The translations under genes and the position numbers were made by a program. Shown piece after piece: positions 24,765 through 32,943 of a stretch of 64,000 nucleotides of DNA (position 1 is its first letter; every line of letters starts with the position of its first letter). The notes beneath the pieces are model-generated. The model was not told the origin of the DNA. It did not search any database and saw only the letters and a list, made by a program, of their open reading frames with translations. Source of the DNA: Candidatus Nanohalarchaeota archaeon (GTDB taxonomy: Archaea; Nanohalarchaeota; Nanosalinia; Nanosalinales; Nanosalinaceae); NCBI GenBank assembly GCA_022729235.1, contig JALDAJ010000001.1, positions 824,442 to 888,441 of the forward strand, written 5' to 3'.

Positions 24765-27700
24765 TGGTATTTCTTGACCCGATTATCGATAATCAGGAAC
24801 ATAGCTTGCGTGATACTTACAAGAAGCTTGTTAGAAGAAGTGAAGAAGTCCGAATTGCTACAGGTTACTTCTACTTGTCAGGCTTTAATCTGTATAAGGA
24901 AGACCTAGAAGAACTTGCTGACCCTGAAGAACTTGGAAAATCACCTATTCGAATCATAATGGGTAGGAAGACAGATAGAAGAACTGCTGATGAGCTTGAA
25001 GAAGGTTTTAATCTGCGTGAGCAGATGGAAGATGATATTCACGAAGATATTGAACAGCTTAACAACGCCCAGATGGATAGGTTAGAAAGACTCAAAGACT
25101 TCATCGCAGAAGGACTTGTAGATGTCAGAATCAGCAATCCTGATGGAGGAAGTTTCCACGCTAAAGGAGCTTCTTTCAGAGAGCCACTCACTGAAGGCGA
25201 GAAAAATGTAGAAGACCAGGACAGAAGACCTGTTTCCGTAATTGTAGGGTCATCGAACTTCTCAGAAACAGGACATACTAAAAATATCGAACTAAACCTC
25301 TCCTCTCAAGATGCTACGAAGGCAGCAGAGTTTGAAGGATGGTTCGACAACAGATGGGCGAACTCCGAAGAATTTAATCAGGAACTAATTGAGATAATAG
25401 AATCGAATCCAAAATATCAGGACTGGAAAGAAGACCAAGAAGAAACAGAGGGCGAAGAAAGTGAAGAACTCGAACTCGGAACATTTATCGAACCATTCGA
25501 ATACTACAAAATGCTGGCATACGACGCACTGGATGGCTATGTCAGCGACAGACACAACAGCCCACTATACCACTTCCAGCACAGAGGATACGAAAGTGCA
25601 AAAGCAAAGCTCGCCAAATATGACGGAGCAATTATCTCTGACAGTGTAGGACTTGGAAAGTCATTCATCGGAGCAGAAATTCTAAGGGACTACAGACACA
25701 ACGGACTCAACGCACTTCTAATCGTTCCAGCACACCTAACCAACCAGTGGGAAGAACTTCTGGAAGAAGCAACAGATGAAACAGGTAACAAATACTTCAA
25801 CCTTGAAGTCGATGACCGCCATCTTGAGGTAATGAGCATCACGAAGTTCCAGAACTTGGAATATGAAAGAGTTCAGGAACTTCGAGAACAGTTTGATGCA
25901 GTTCTTGTAGACGAGGCACACCGATTTAGGAACAGCGGTCGCTGGAAACCAGGAAAAGAAGATTACAAAGGAACTCGAAGATACGCCAACCTCAGAGAGT
26001 TCAAGGACAAGAAGATGATAATGTTGACAGCGACTCCTCTGAATAACAGTGCAGAGGACTTGAAGAATCTGATAAGCTTATTCACCAACGAGAAAGACCT
26101 AAGAAATATCGATGGTCTGGACTTCGATGCATTCGACGAATACATCAAGCTTGCTAGCAAGCGTAAGAAGATGATTAGGGAGGATGAGGTAGACCAGCAA
26201 GAGCTTCAGAAAATACTTGACCAACTTGCTGACAAAGCCGAAGAAATCGGAAATATTCTTGACAGTGTGATGGTTCTCAGAACGAGGAAACACGTCAAGG
26301 AGCAACTACGAGAGGAAGAAGACTTCGATATGAACTTCAAGCCTCCAGAAGTCCACAAGGAGAACTATACGCTTCCTGATGCGTATCAACCTGCATATGA
26401 AGTTCTTCCAGATATAATGAATGCTCTACACCTCCCGCATATTACAATCAGAAATCCGCAGGGAGGCAGCACCTTGAAGGCGCTCTACAAGTTGAACCTG
26501 CTGAAAAGACTGGAATCATCGCCATATGCATTCATAATGTCGCTTCAGACACTTTACGAGAGTGAAACCAAACTATTAGATATACTTGAGGACTTGCCAG
26601 AAGACGAAAAGGTCAGAGAACTTCAAGAGCTACAAGATGAAGATAAAGTCGTTCTCGAAGATTTCACGCAGAACGAGGAAACAGCAGAAGGACTCCAGTC
26701 AACACTTGAGGAACTTGGATTCGATGATTCTGTCGCCAGACAAGGCGATGATGTAGTTGACGACCTCGAAAAAGCAGAGGTCGGAGATGTCATCAAATTT
26801 ATCCGTGAAGACCTGGCGATGCTCTCTCACTTCGCATCACAGTTCGTTACAGGCATAGCTCCTCAGGACGAAGAACTCAACGACCTAAAACACACTACCG
26901 ATAACTGGCTGCGAGAGAAAGGACTCAATAAAATACCTGATGTTCCACCGACCAAATACGATGAAGTAGTCTACCCTGGCACTGACTTGGAGGATGCGGT
27001 CGAGGAGCTAGAACCATTCTATAACAGAATCTTCGACATCCAAGAGTTCAAGGACACGAAAGTAGACAGGTTAGCGAAGGTTCTGAACAAACAGGACGGT
27101 AAGACTATCATATTCACTCAGTATAGAGCCACAGCAGACTACATCTACGACCAATTGCTGGATTCCGATGAATCACCTATGACAAGAGAAAACAGTGCGG
27201 TCGTAAAGGGAGGTGACAAGAACAAGCAGGATGTTGTGAAAAGATTCTCACCAGGCTCTACTGGTTATCAGTCAACACTTGATGAAGAAGGAGAAAACGA
27301 GCTAGACTACGTGGTCGCAACTGACACACTTTCCGAAGGAGTCAATCTTCAAGATGTAAACACAGCAATAAACTACGACCTGCCTTGGAATCCGATGCGT
27401 ATCGTTCAGAGAGTCGGAAGAATCGACCGAATCGGAAGCACAGCCGACAAACACGTCCACAACTTCTTCCCAGACGAAGACCTAGAAACAGCCATCAAAC
27501 TACTGGAAAGACTCCAAGCAAAGATTGACGACATCGCACTGATTGTCGGAAAAGAAAACAACATACTCGACCCTAACGAAGACGAAGTCCTAGACCGCGC
27601 AGGAGTCGAAAAAGAGAAAACCATCGGAGAAATTGAACTCGAAGAAATACAAGAAAGCGTCCAAAAATCCAGAGAAGTAGAAGACATCAACGAATTAGAC

Positions 27701-28501
27701 GACACCAGTCAAAACGCGCTCCTACGTAGAACAGGCAAGGAAAGCGAGAAAGAAGCATTTAGACGTGTAAAGCTCAAGCAAGAACTTCAGGATAAATACG
27801 ACCTCGAAGAATCAGACTTCGAGTTCGCTGAAGACTACTTTGAAACACAGCCAGAAGACAGAGAACAACTATACACTGTCCTCAACGAAGACAATATTTC
27901 CGAAGCATCAGTCCTAGCCTTGATGCATATCTGGTACGAGAACTCAGATGCACCACTAAACCGTGCCGAGCGAGAAGTATATTACACAAGCTCTCACAAG
28001 GACGAGGTCAACACTATCAACAGCGTCCGCCAAATCAATATCAGTAAGTATGAAGATACAGAAAAGATTGACGAAGTTGATGAGACTCTGAAGAATGAGA
28101 TTGAATTAATCACAGAAAAGGTCGATGAAAGAACTGGTGAGGCAGAGAAATCTCAGGTAGAGGGAGCTTACAAGGAAGGCGGAAAGAAATCAAAACAACA
28201 GGAAATGGTTCTGGAATACCTTGAAAGAAAAATCATACCTGAAGAAGACCACTTAGAAGAACAGGCACAGGAAATACTTAACAGACTGAAACATCCTAAT
28301 CTGAAGAATACCGAGGAAGGCAGAGAGTTACGCAGCTTACTCGGCGACCAAGCCCTGACCGATTGGGATACTCAAGAACTACTAAACGAACTTCAGGGAT
28401 TTGTCGAGGAGTTCATCCAAGAATCACCTGAATACCAGTCAAAGCTAGCCAAGAAAAGCGAAGTCAACTCCGACACTCCCGTCTGGGCAGTAGTTCGCTG
28501 A
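24764..28501 (+). CDS. PLD-nuclease/SNF2-family helicase fusion
   Basis: A 1245-residue protein starting in the stop of the methyltransferase gene (TAATG). Residues 1-200 form a phospholipase D-like nuclease domain with one H-x-K (FHAKG, His132) and VGSSNFSETG near 161-170. From about 285 comes an SF2/SNF2 ATPase: Walker A SVGLGKS near 294-300, DEAH at 383-386, TATPLNNSAEDL near 423, and a C-terminal helicase half with FTQYRATADYIYDQLL and ATDTLSEGVNLQ plus QRVGRIDRIGS. A long acidic coiled tail follows. The pairing with an N6 methyltransferase resembles DISARM (drmD/drmMI) and related systems, but drmA, drmB and drmC are absent as such. Confidence 0.87.
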   Translation: MVFLDPIIDNQEHSLRDTYKKLVRRSEEVRIATGYFYLSGFNLYKEDLEELADPEELGKSPIRIIMGRKTDRRTADELEEGFNLREQMEDDIHEDIEQLNNAQMDRLERLKDFIAEGLVDVRISNPDGGSFHAKGASFREPLTEGEKNVEDQDRRPVSVIVGSSNFSETGHTKNIELNLSSQDATKAAEFEGWFDNRWANSEEFNQELIEIIESNPKYQDWKEDQEETEGEESEELELGTFIEPFEYYKMLAYDALDGYVSDRHNSPLYHFQHRGYESAKAKLAKYDGAIISDSVGLGKSFIGAEILRDYRHNGLNALLIVPAHLTNQWEELLEEATDETGNKYFNLEVDDRHLEVMSITKFQNLEYERVQELREQFDAVLVDEAHRFRNSGRWKPGKEDYKGTRRYANLREFKDKKMIMLTATPLNNSAEDLKNLISLFTNEKDLRNIDGLDFDAFDEYIKLASKRKKMIREDEVDQQELQKILDQLADKAEEIGNILDSVMVLRTRKHVKEQLREEEDFDMNFKPPEVHKENYTLPDAYQPAYEVLPDIMNALHLPHITIRNPQGGSTLKALYKLNLLKRLESSPYAFIMSLQTLYESETKLLDILEDLPEDEKVRELQELQDEDKVVLEDFTQNEETAEGLQSTLEELGFDDSVARQGDDVVDDLEKAEVGDVIKFIREDLAMLSHFASQFVTGIAPQDEELNDLKHTTDNWLREKGLNKIPDVPPTKYDEVVYPGTDLEDAVEELEPFYNRIFDIQEFKDTKVDRLAKVLNKQDGKTIIFTQYRATADYIYDQLLDSDESPMTRENSAVVKGGDKNKQDVVKRFSPGSTGYQSTLDEEGENELDYVVATDTLSEGVNLQDVNTAINYDLPWNPMRIVQRVGRIDRIGSTADKHVHNFFPDEDLETAIKLLERLQAKIDDIALIVGKENNILDPNEDEVLDRAGVEKEKTIGEIELEEIQESVQKSREVEDINELDDTSQNALLRRTGKESEKEAFRRVKLKQELQDKYDLEESDFEFAEDYFETQPEDREQLYTVLNEDNISEASVLALMHIWYENSDAPLNRAEREVYYTSSHKDEVNTINSVRQINISKYEDTEKIDEVDETLKNEIELITEKVDERTGEAEKSQVEGAYKEGGKKSKQQEMVLEYLERKIIPEEDHLEEQAQEILNRLKHPNLKNTEEGRELRSLLGDQALTDWDTQELLNELQGFVEEFIQESPEYQSKLAKKSEVNSDTPVWAVVR

Positions 28502-28543
28502 CACACAGATAAAAATAAATTTATAGGAGGCTCATCCAAGCTT

Positions 28544-28960
28544 ATGTCAGATTACAAAGGACTCGTGTTTCCTCTCTACAGAGATATTATAGAGAGAGCT
28601 GTTGAACAGGATAAAGATGTCTTTGTCAAATTCTCTAGAAGGCAAATAGATGAGGGAGAAGAACTCTATCTCTATGAAAGCGGTGAAAACGGCAGAAGAA
28701 AAATTGTAGCTAAAGCTATCGTAACTGGTTCTCAACATCTTAAGCCTTCAGAAGTCAAAGAAAACTACAGTGATAGAGTCTTCCAAACAGAGGAAGAATT
28801 AGAGGACTACATCCGAGGTAGAGGAAACAAAGAAATGCTCGTTATAGAGTTAGAAGACTTACAATATCTAGACCACCCAGTTGAAGCACCTGGTAATCTA
28901 ACAGTTGCGGGACTTTACCTCGACGATGAGAGATATGAGAAGCTAAAGAATAGTCTTTGA
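28544..28960 (+). CDS. DUF365 family protein
   Basis: A 138-residue protein with the DUF365 pattern: GLVFPLYRDIIERAVEQDKDVFVKF, LYLYESGENGRRKIVAKAIV, YSDRVFQTEEELEDYI, LVIELEDLQYLDHPVEAPGNLTVAGLYLDDERYEKL. The family is archaeal, and I take it to have a PUA/ASCH-like fold that may bind modified bases or RNA; that fold is inference. A GGAGG lies 13 bases upstream of the ATG. Its place directly after the methyltransferase-helicase pair suggests it could read modified DNA for the system. Confidence 0.72.
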   Translation: MSDYKGLVFPLYRDIIERAVEQDKDVFVKFSRRQIDEGEELYLYESGENGRRKIVAKAIVTGSQHLKPSEVKENYSDRVFQTEEELEDYIRGRGNKEMLVIELEDLQYLDHPVEAPGNLTVAGLYLDDERYEKLKNSL

Positions 28961-29012
28961 TTCTTGTTGTCTTTAGAAAACATTACAAGATTTTACATTA
29001 GAATTAATTGTT

Positions 29013-30086
29013 ATGGATGGCGGAAATCTCTGGTTCTATGATAATAGAAATGAAATACTAGGCATTTTACAGGATTTCAGCAACGAATATGGAAACTTTT
29101 ACGCCACATTATTTGTCAAAGAACCAGGAATTGACCTTATTGAACCTTTAACAATTCTGGAGAAGAGAAGCAGAGTGTTTGGTTTTGAGGAGAAAGAAAG
29201 CTCTGACCTAGAGATATTTGAATTAAATTTTGAGAATGGTGAAGCGGAAGAATGTCCAAACTGTGGAGAACTAATTCAAGAAGAAAGTAGTCCGAAGTTT
29301 CTGATGATAAGAGAAGATAATTTTGTCCTAGTGATATCAAACGCAAACAGTAAGGAATATGAGGCAAGAATAAACTATCTCAACGCTCTATACCCGACAC
29401 TTTCTCGAATATTCTTGCGTTCTGCGCAGATACAAGATATTCTAGATAGTAGCGAGGAACAGCTGGAGCAGGACTGGAAAGTGACTGAATTTGTAGCGAA
29501 AAGACGATATGGGCAGGAAGTAAGCGTCCAAGAATATCCCAAAGGCAATATAGGAGTTGAAGAAGCATATAGGAGAGCAGAAGAGCGAGATACCTGGATA
29601 GATAATATGCACGTTAATTCTCTTGATAAAAGAGTTCGTCTTAGGCGAGACGGTATAATTAATCTTTCTTTTACTAACGCCGAAGATATACTATCACTGG
29701 TATTTAACCAGATAAGAGAGGAAGTTAAAGAAGACTATGAAGTTCTTGCGTCAGAAGAAATCTTAGAACAAGAAGACGCAGCCATCGAACTCTCCCTAGA
29801 GCGAGATTACTTTACTGATATAGAAAGCTCTCAAGCTATTAAGAAAGAGCTAAACCAAGTTGAACAAGTGGACATTTTCCCATTAACGCAGGACAGTGAA
29901 CAACCTGAATATTACCTGAAGGACTACTCAACAGGCAGTGTAACAAAAATAATTGTAACAGGTCAAGACAAGCTGTTCATATCGCCTGAACTGTATCCTT
30001 CAGCGGTATCCATCTACAAAATCCTGACAAAAATATCCGACGTAGTAGAGGGTGAAATAAATGTCACAAAAACTCAGACGGTATAA
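29013..30086 (+). CDS. Uncharacterised protein of the defence-like block
   Basis: A 357-residue soluble protein starting MDGGNLWFYDNRNEILGILQDF. It has a CPNC pair (EECPNCGELIQEES, near 78) with no second pair, a helix-rich middle and a strand-rich C-terminus (SVTKIIVTGQDKLFISPELYPSA). No family recognised. Its last 26 bases overlap the next gene, so the two are probably made together. Confidence 0.55.
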   Translation: MDGGNLWFYDNRNEILGILQDFSNEYGNFYATLFVKEPGIDLIEPLTILEKRSRVFGFEEKESSDLEIFELNFENGEAEECPNCGELIQEESSPKFLMIREDNFVLVISNANSKEYEARINYLNALYPTLSRIFLRSAQIQDILDSSEEQLEQDWKVTEFVAKRRYGQEVSVQEYPKGNIGVEEAYRRAEERDTWIDNMHVNSLDKRVRLRRDGIINLSFTNAEDILSLVFNQIREEVKEDYEVLASEEILEQEDAAIELSLERDYFTDIESSQAIKKELNQVEQVDIFPLTQDSEQPEYYLKDYSTGSVTKIIVTGQDKLFISPELYPSAVSIYKILTKISDVVEGEINVTKTQTV

Positions 30087-31176
30087 AGACAGAATCAACG
30101 ACTATAGAGCCTCAGTATATGCCTCAGTCTTCCTCCGAAATCTGATTGAGGAAGAATGGAATCTAAACTACACCTTCCACTTTGGAGGCAACATAGATGG
30201 CTCTAGAAATGACTCTCCAGACTTTGTCCTTGAATCAGAGAATCAAGAAAACAGGGATATTTTGGGTGACCTAAAGAAAAGTATCTGTAGAAAAGACCTT
30301 TCTGACGATGCCACGCCAAGCGACCTAGTTAAAGAGCACGGAGAAGATAAGCTCTTGAACGAGATTTGTGGAGACCTAGAAAAAGATGCGGATAAATACT
30401 CTGATTCCTTCGACCATATTTCCGACCCGCACGACTTATTTTTCTTCTACAGGAACAAATACAACCGAATTCCAAGAGTCTGGAATAAAGTGTCAGAACT
30501 CCCTGAAGAAAGACAAGTAGCAGGTATTTCCTACGAAGTTACCCAAGGCAGGCAGAAGTCACTTCAGATAGACCTTGACTTCGGTGGATTCTCGAATGAT
30601 AAACTTAATGATAAGATAGAGTTCAGCAATACCGAGTTTGTCTACGAAAAAATACCTGAGATAATTCTAGAAGATGAAATAGTAATAGTGGAAGAAAACG
30701 ACTCCGCACCACTCGGTTACTTGATATTTGTTCTATGGACTGTAGTATTCGATAAATTAGAAAGCAAAGAGAAAGATGAATTGATACTGGACAGATTTGA
30801 GAGGGAGAAAACAGGCGAAATCACTGAGATGAAGGTTGACCTAGAAGAACTTATTGACCTACTCAACGAAGAATACAAGCTACCTTTCTTTGAAACACAT
30901 CCTTCAGGAGGTACAAGACACCAGTTCTCTGACAAACAAGTAGAAGAAGCACTAGATGCGATGGCAGCTATGGATAACTTAGGTGTCGAGAAAATTGATG
31001 GAGAAAGAATCACTTACCGCATAGAATACGGCGTGATTTCTAAAGGAAAACAAGACGCACTAGAAACAATAATTGAATATATGCAGGAAGAAGGAATTGG
31101 ACAGTTCGAATCAGAAGATGAAGGACAAACTGCAGTAGTTCAGAAAGGACTTTCTAAGTTTGAGGGAGAAAAATGA
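30061..31176 (+). CDS. Uncharacterised protein with possible PD-(D/E)xK nuclease motif
   Basis: A 371-residue protein. Near 55-75 it reads NDSPDFVLESENQENRDILGDLKKS: a PD, a spacer of about 16 residues and D-x-K after a hydrophobic strand, preceded by a helix (ASVYASVFLRNLIEEEW). This is the layout of a PD-(D/E)xK nuclease core, though not proof. The C-terminal 120 residues look like a winged-helix region (VDLEELIDLLNEEYKLPFFETHPSGG ... ISKGKQDALETIIEYMQEEG). It overlaps both neighbours, so it is part of a tight three-gene unit. Confidence 0.55.
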   Translation: MSQKLRRYKDRINDYRASVYASVFLRNLIEEEWNLNYTFHFGGNIDGSRNDSPDFVLESENQENRDILGDLKKSICRKDLSDDATPSDLVKEHGEDKLLNEICGDLEKDADKYSDSFDHISDPHDLFFFYRNKYNRIPRVWNKVSELPEERQVAGISYEVTQGRQKSLQIDLDFGGFSNDKLNDKIEFSNTEFVYEKIPEIILEDEIVIVEENDSAPLGYLIFVLWTVVFDKLESKEKDELILDRFEREKTGEITEMKVDLEELIDLLNEEYKLPFFETHPSGGTRHQFSDKQVEEALDAMAAMDNLGVEKIDGERITYRIEYGVISKGKQDALETIIEYMQEEGIGQFESEDEGQTAVVQKGLSKFEGEK

Positions 31177-31460
31177 ATTACTGTCCTTATTGCGGTGAAG
31201 AACTTATAGAAGACGCTTCTTTCTGTCAGGAATGCGGTAGTAACATTAAGAAACAGTCCGCCAATTCTGAGGAAAAAACTAACATCCTACAAACGGAAGA
31301 AGAGATAAAGCAGGCGGCTAGAGATGCGGTTGAGAAATACGATATGACCAGAGAACATATCACAGAGGAAATGATTATGCATTATTTCTTGATGCAGCAA
31401 ATCATACAGAAAGAAGCAGAGGAAGAAGTAGAAAAAGAACTCAATACGGATTTAGGTTAA
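31173..31460 (+). CDS. Small zinc-ribbon protein, 95 residues
   Basis: An N-terminal double CxxC ribbon (MNYCPYCGEELIEDASFCQECG) is followed by a helical Glu-rich tail that looks coiled-coil (EEEIKQAARDAVEKYDMTREH ... QQIIQKEAEEEVEKEL). It starts in an ATGA overlap with the putative nuclease gene, so it is probably the third subunit of that unit. Its last nine bases overlap the end of the convergent histone gene. Confidence 0.6.
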   Translation: MNYCPYCGEELIEDASFCQECGSNIKKQSANSEEKTNILQTEEEIKQAARDAVEKYDMTREHITEEMIMHYFLMQQIIQKEAEEEVEKELNTDLG

Positions 31461-31652
31461 GGCTCGCTTCAAGTGTTCTTGCTTTACAGTCTCATAGTCT
31501 TCTTCCTGAGCAACTGCTATTGCTTCTTCAGCTACATCCCCTGCAAATCTTTCCAATATCTCGATTAGCTCTTTAGATGCATCTTTGCTGACACGCTTGT
31601 TACCTTGTTTCTTAATAATTCGTTTCCCTGCAGATATAGAGAATTCTGACAT
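31452..31652 (-). CDS. Archaeal histone-fold protein encoded in the element
   Basis: From the ATG at 31652 the product is 66 residues: MSEFSISAGKRIIKKQGNKR, then VSKDASKELIEILERFAGDVAEEAIAVAQ and a last helix after ETVKQEHLKRAL. The order helix 1, RVS-type loop, long helix 2, TVK-type loop, helix 3 matches archaeal histones. The usual RKT before V is replaced by DYET, so DNA contacts may differ. The frame is open 34 codons further up, but that part is not histone-like. It sits beside the NurA-HerA group and could compact or mask element DNA. Confidence 0.75.
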   Translation of the reverse strand: MSEFSISAGKRIIKKQGNKRVSKDASKELIEILERFAGDVAEEAIAVAQEEDYETVKQEHLKRALT

Positions 31653-31780
31653 ATTTATTAGCTCTAAATCTGGTTTTTTATAGACTTTGTTAAGTAAAAA
31701 TGTCAATTGATAGAGGTTTCTTGAATTAGAAATAGGTTTAACTTTTTCACCCAAATTACCTTTTCAGAGGTTAATGTAGA

Positions 31781-32173
31781 ATGGTCGACCGTAATATACC
31801 TCCTGGCGATTCTTTATCACAGGAAAATCGCTATGGAGGGTTACATCTTGGCAATATAATGTTTTTCAGTCAAGACCTTACAGAACAAGTTTCAGATGTT
31901 AAAGAACAGCTGAAAGATATTCGAGATAAAGATATTTCGAAAAAAGAGCAATTTAAGAGGGAAAGAAATGCGCTTCTAGAATTCAAAGAAACAGTTGGGA
32001 AACGTAGCGGACAAATTTCAGAAAAGGCGGATAAGATACGGAAACACTTGCCTGATGAGATGACAGACTATGCAGAAGATGTAAAGAATTCGAAAGAATT
32101 CGCAAGAGAAGAACCTGATAAAGAAGAATATGACCTTAGCTTCAACAAGGGAAATGAAGTGGAGGATGAATAA
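31781..32173 (+). CDS. Coiled-coil protein upstream of nurA-herA
   Basis: A 130-residue protein. Residues 30-105 are a heptad-like, Lys/Glu-rich helix (LTEQVSDVKEQLKDIRDKDISKKEQFKRERNALLEF), and the C-terminus is acidic. It ends three bases before the NurA-like gene and shares its direction. It may be a third component that bridges or regulates the HerA-NurA machine (inference). No family recognised. Confidence 0.55.
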   Translation: MVDRNIPPGDSLSQENRYGGLHLGNIMFFSQDLTEQVSDVKEQLKDIRDKDISKKEQFKRERNALLEFKETVGKRSGQISEKADKIRKHLPDEMTDYAEDVKNSKEFAREEPDKEEYDLSFNKGNEVEDE

Positions 32174-32176
32174 ATT

Positions 32177-32938
32177 ATGGAGGAAAACTGGATTGTAAAC
32201 TCTGAAGAAGAATGGGAGGTAACTGAACTAGAACCTGGAGAATTCCAAGCTGAATATGTTTTCCTTGACGGCTCACAAGTAGACCTTACAAATCGAGAGC
32301 CTTCCAGAGGGAAAATATTCATCTCATACTTAGTGATGGATGGACTTGAACCTGTGGAATCAGAAATTCTGAAGAATACGGTAGATGTTTCTGCAACTCA
32401 GGACATAAATGACAAGATGACACGTGGAGAACGAATTATCGCAGAAGACCTGGCACACGAAGAAGATAACAGAGTTGTATTCTTTGATGGTATTAGACCA
32501 CCCACGTGGGGAGAAAGAGGGGAATTCCCATTCGTTTCGCTCATTAAAGATTCCGCAACAAACAGGCACTATAAAGGAAAAGGGCTCATACCAGAACTAA
32601 CAGACAAGTATTCGAACCCTGTAATGATAGAAAACATCTATCAGGAAGACAGCATACCTGACAACATTAGCAGAACGGGTCAGGAAGTCATCTTCGTCAA
32701 ATTCACGCCACTCACGCCCGCATTCAAAATAGTTTATGGCGGAGGAATAGACGACATACAAGCGCATCTAGAAGGATTAATGCGCTACTGCCGAAACAGA
32801 TTCAAACCAGGTTATCCGTTACCTAGCTATATTGTTCATAAAACAGCAGGAAAGAATCCTGAAGCACAAGCACATCGAAATAATACAATCCTTCCTGAAA
32901 ACTCTCACGACGCCTATATGAAACTATTAAGAGGTTGA
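32177..32938 (+). CDS. nurA: NurA-domain nuclease
   Basis: A 253-residue protein with the NurA layout. It has an N-terminal metal site strand YVFLDGSQVDL (near 29-39), a central DGIRPPTWGERG region, and the C-terminal signature RFKPGYPLPSYIVHKTAGK (near 216), equivalent to the GYPxPLxxAH end of the family. NurA is a 5'-3' exonuclease/endonuclease that works as a dimer bound to the HerA hexamer, resecting DNA ends. The overlapping downstream gene is HerA-like, which strongly supports the call. Cellular herA-nurA usually sit with mre11-rad50; here they are on an element. Confidence 0.75.
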   Translation: MEENWIVNSEEEWEVTELEPGEFQAEYVFLDGSQVDLTNREPSRGKIFISYLVMDGLEPVESEILKNTVDVSATQDINDKMTRGERIIAEDLAHEEDNRVVFFDGIRPPTWGERGEFPFVSLIKDSATNRHYKGKGLIPELTDKYSNPVMIENIYQEDSIPDNISRTGQEVIFVKFTPLTPAFKIVYGGGIDDIQAHLEGLMRYCRNRFKPGYPLPSYIVHKTAGKNPEAQAHRNNTILPENSHDAYMKLLRG

Positions 32939-32943
32939 ATACT

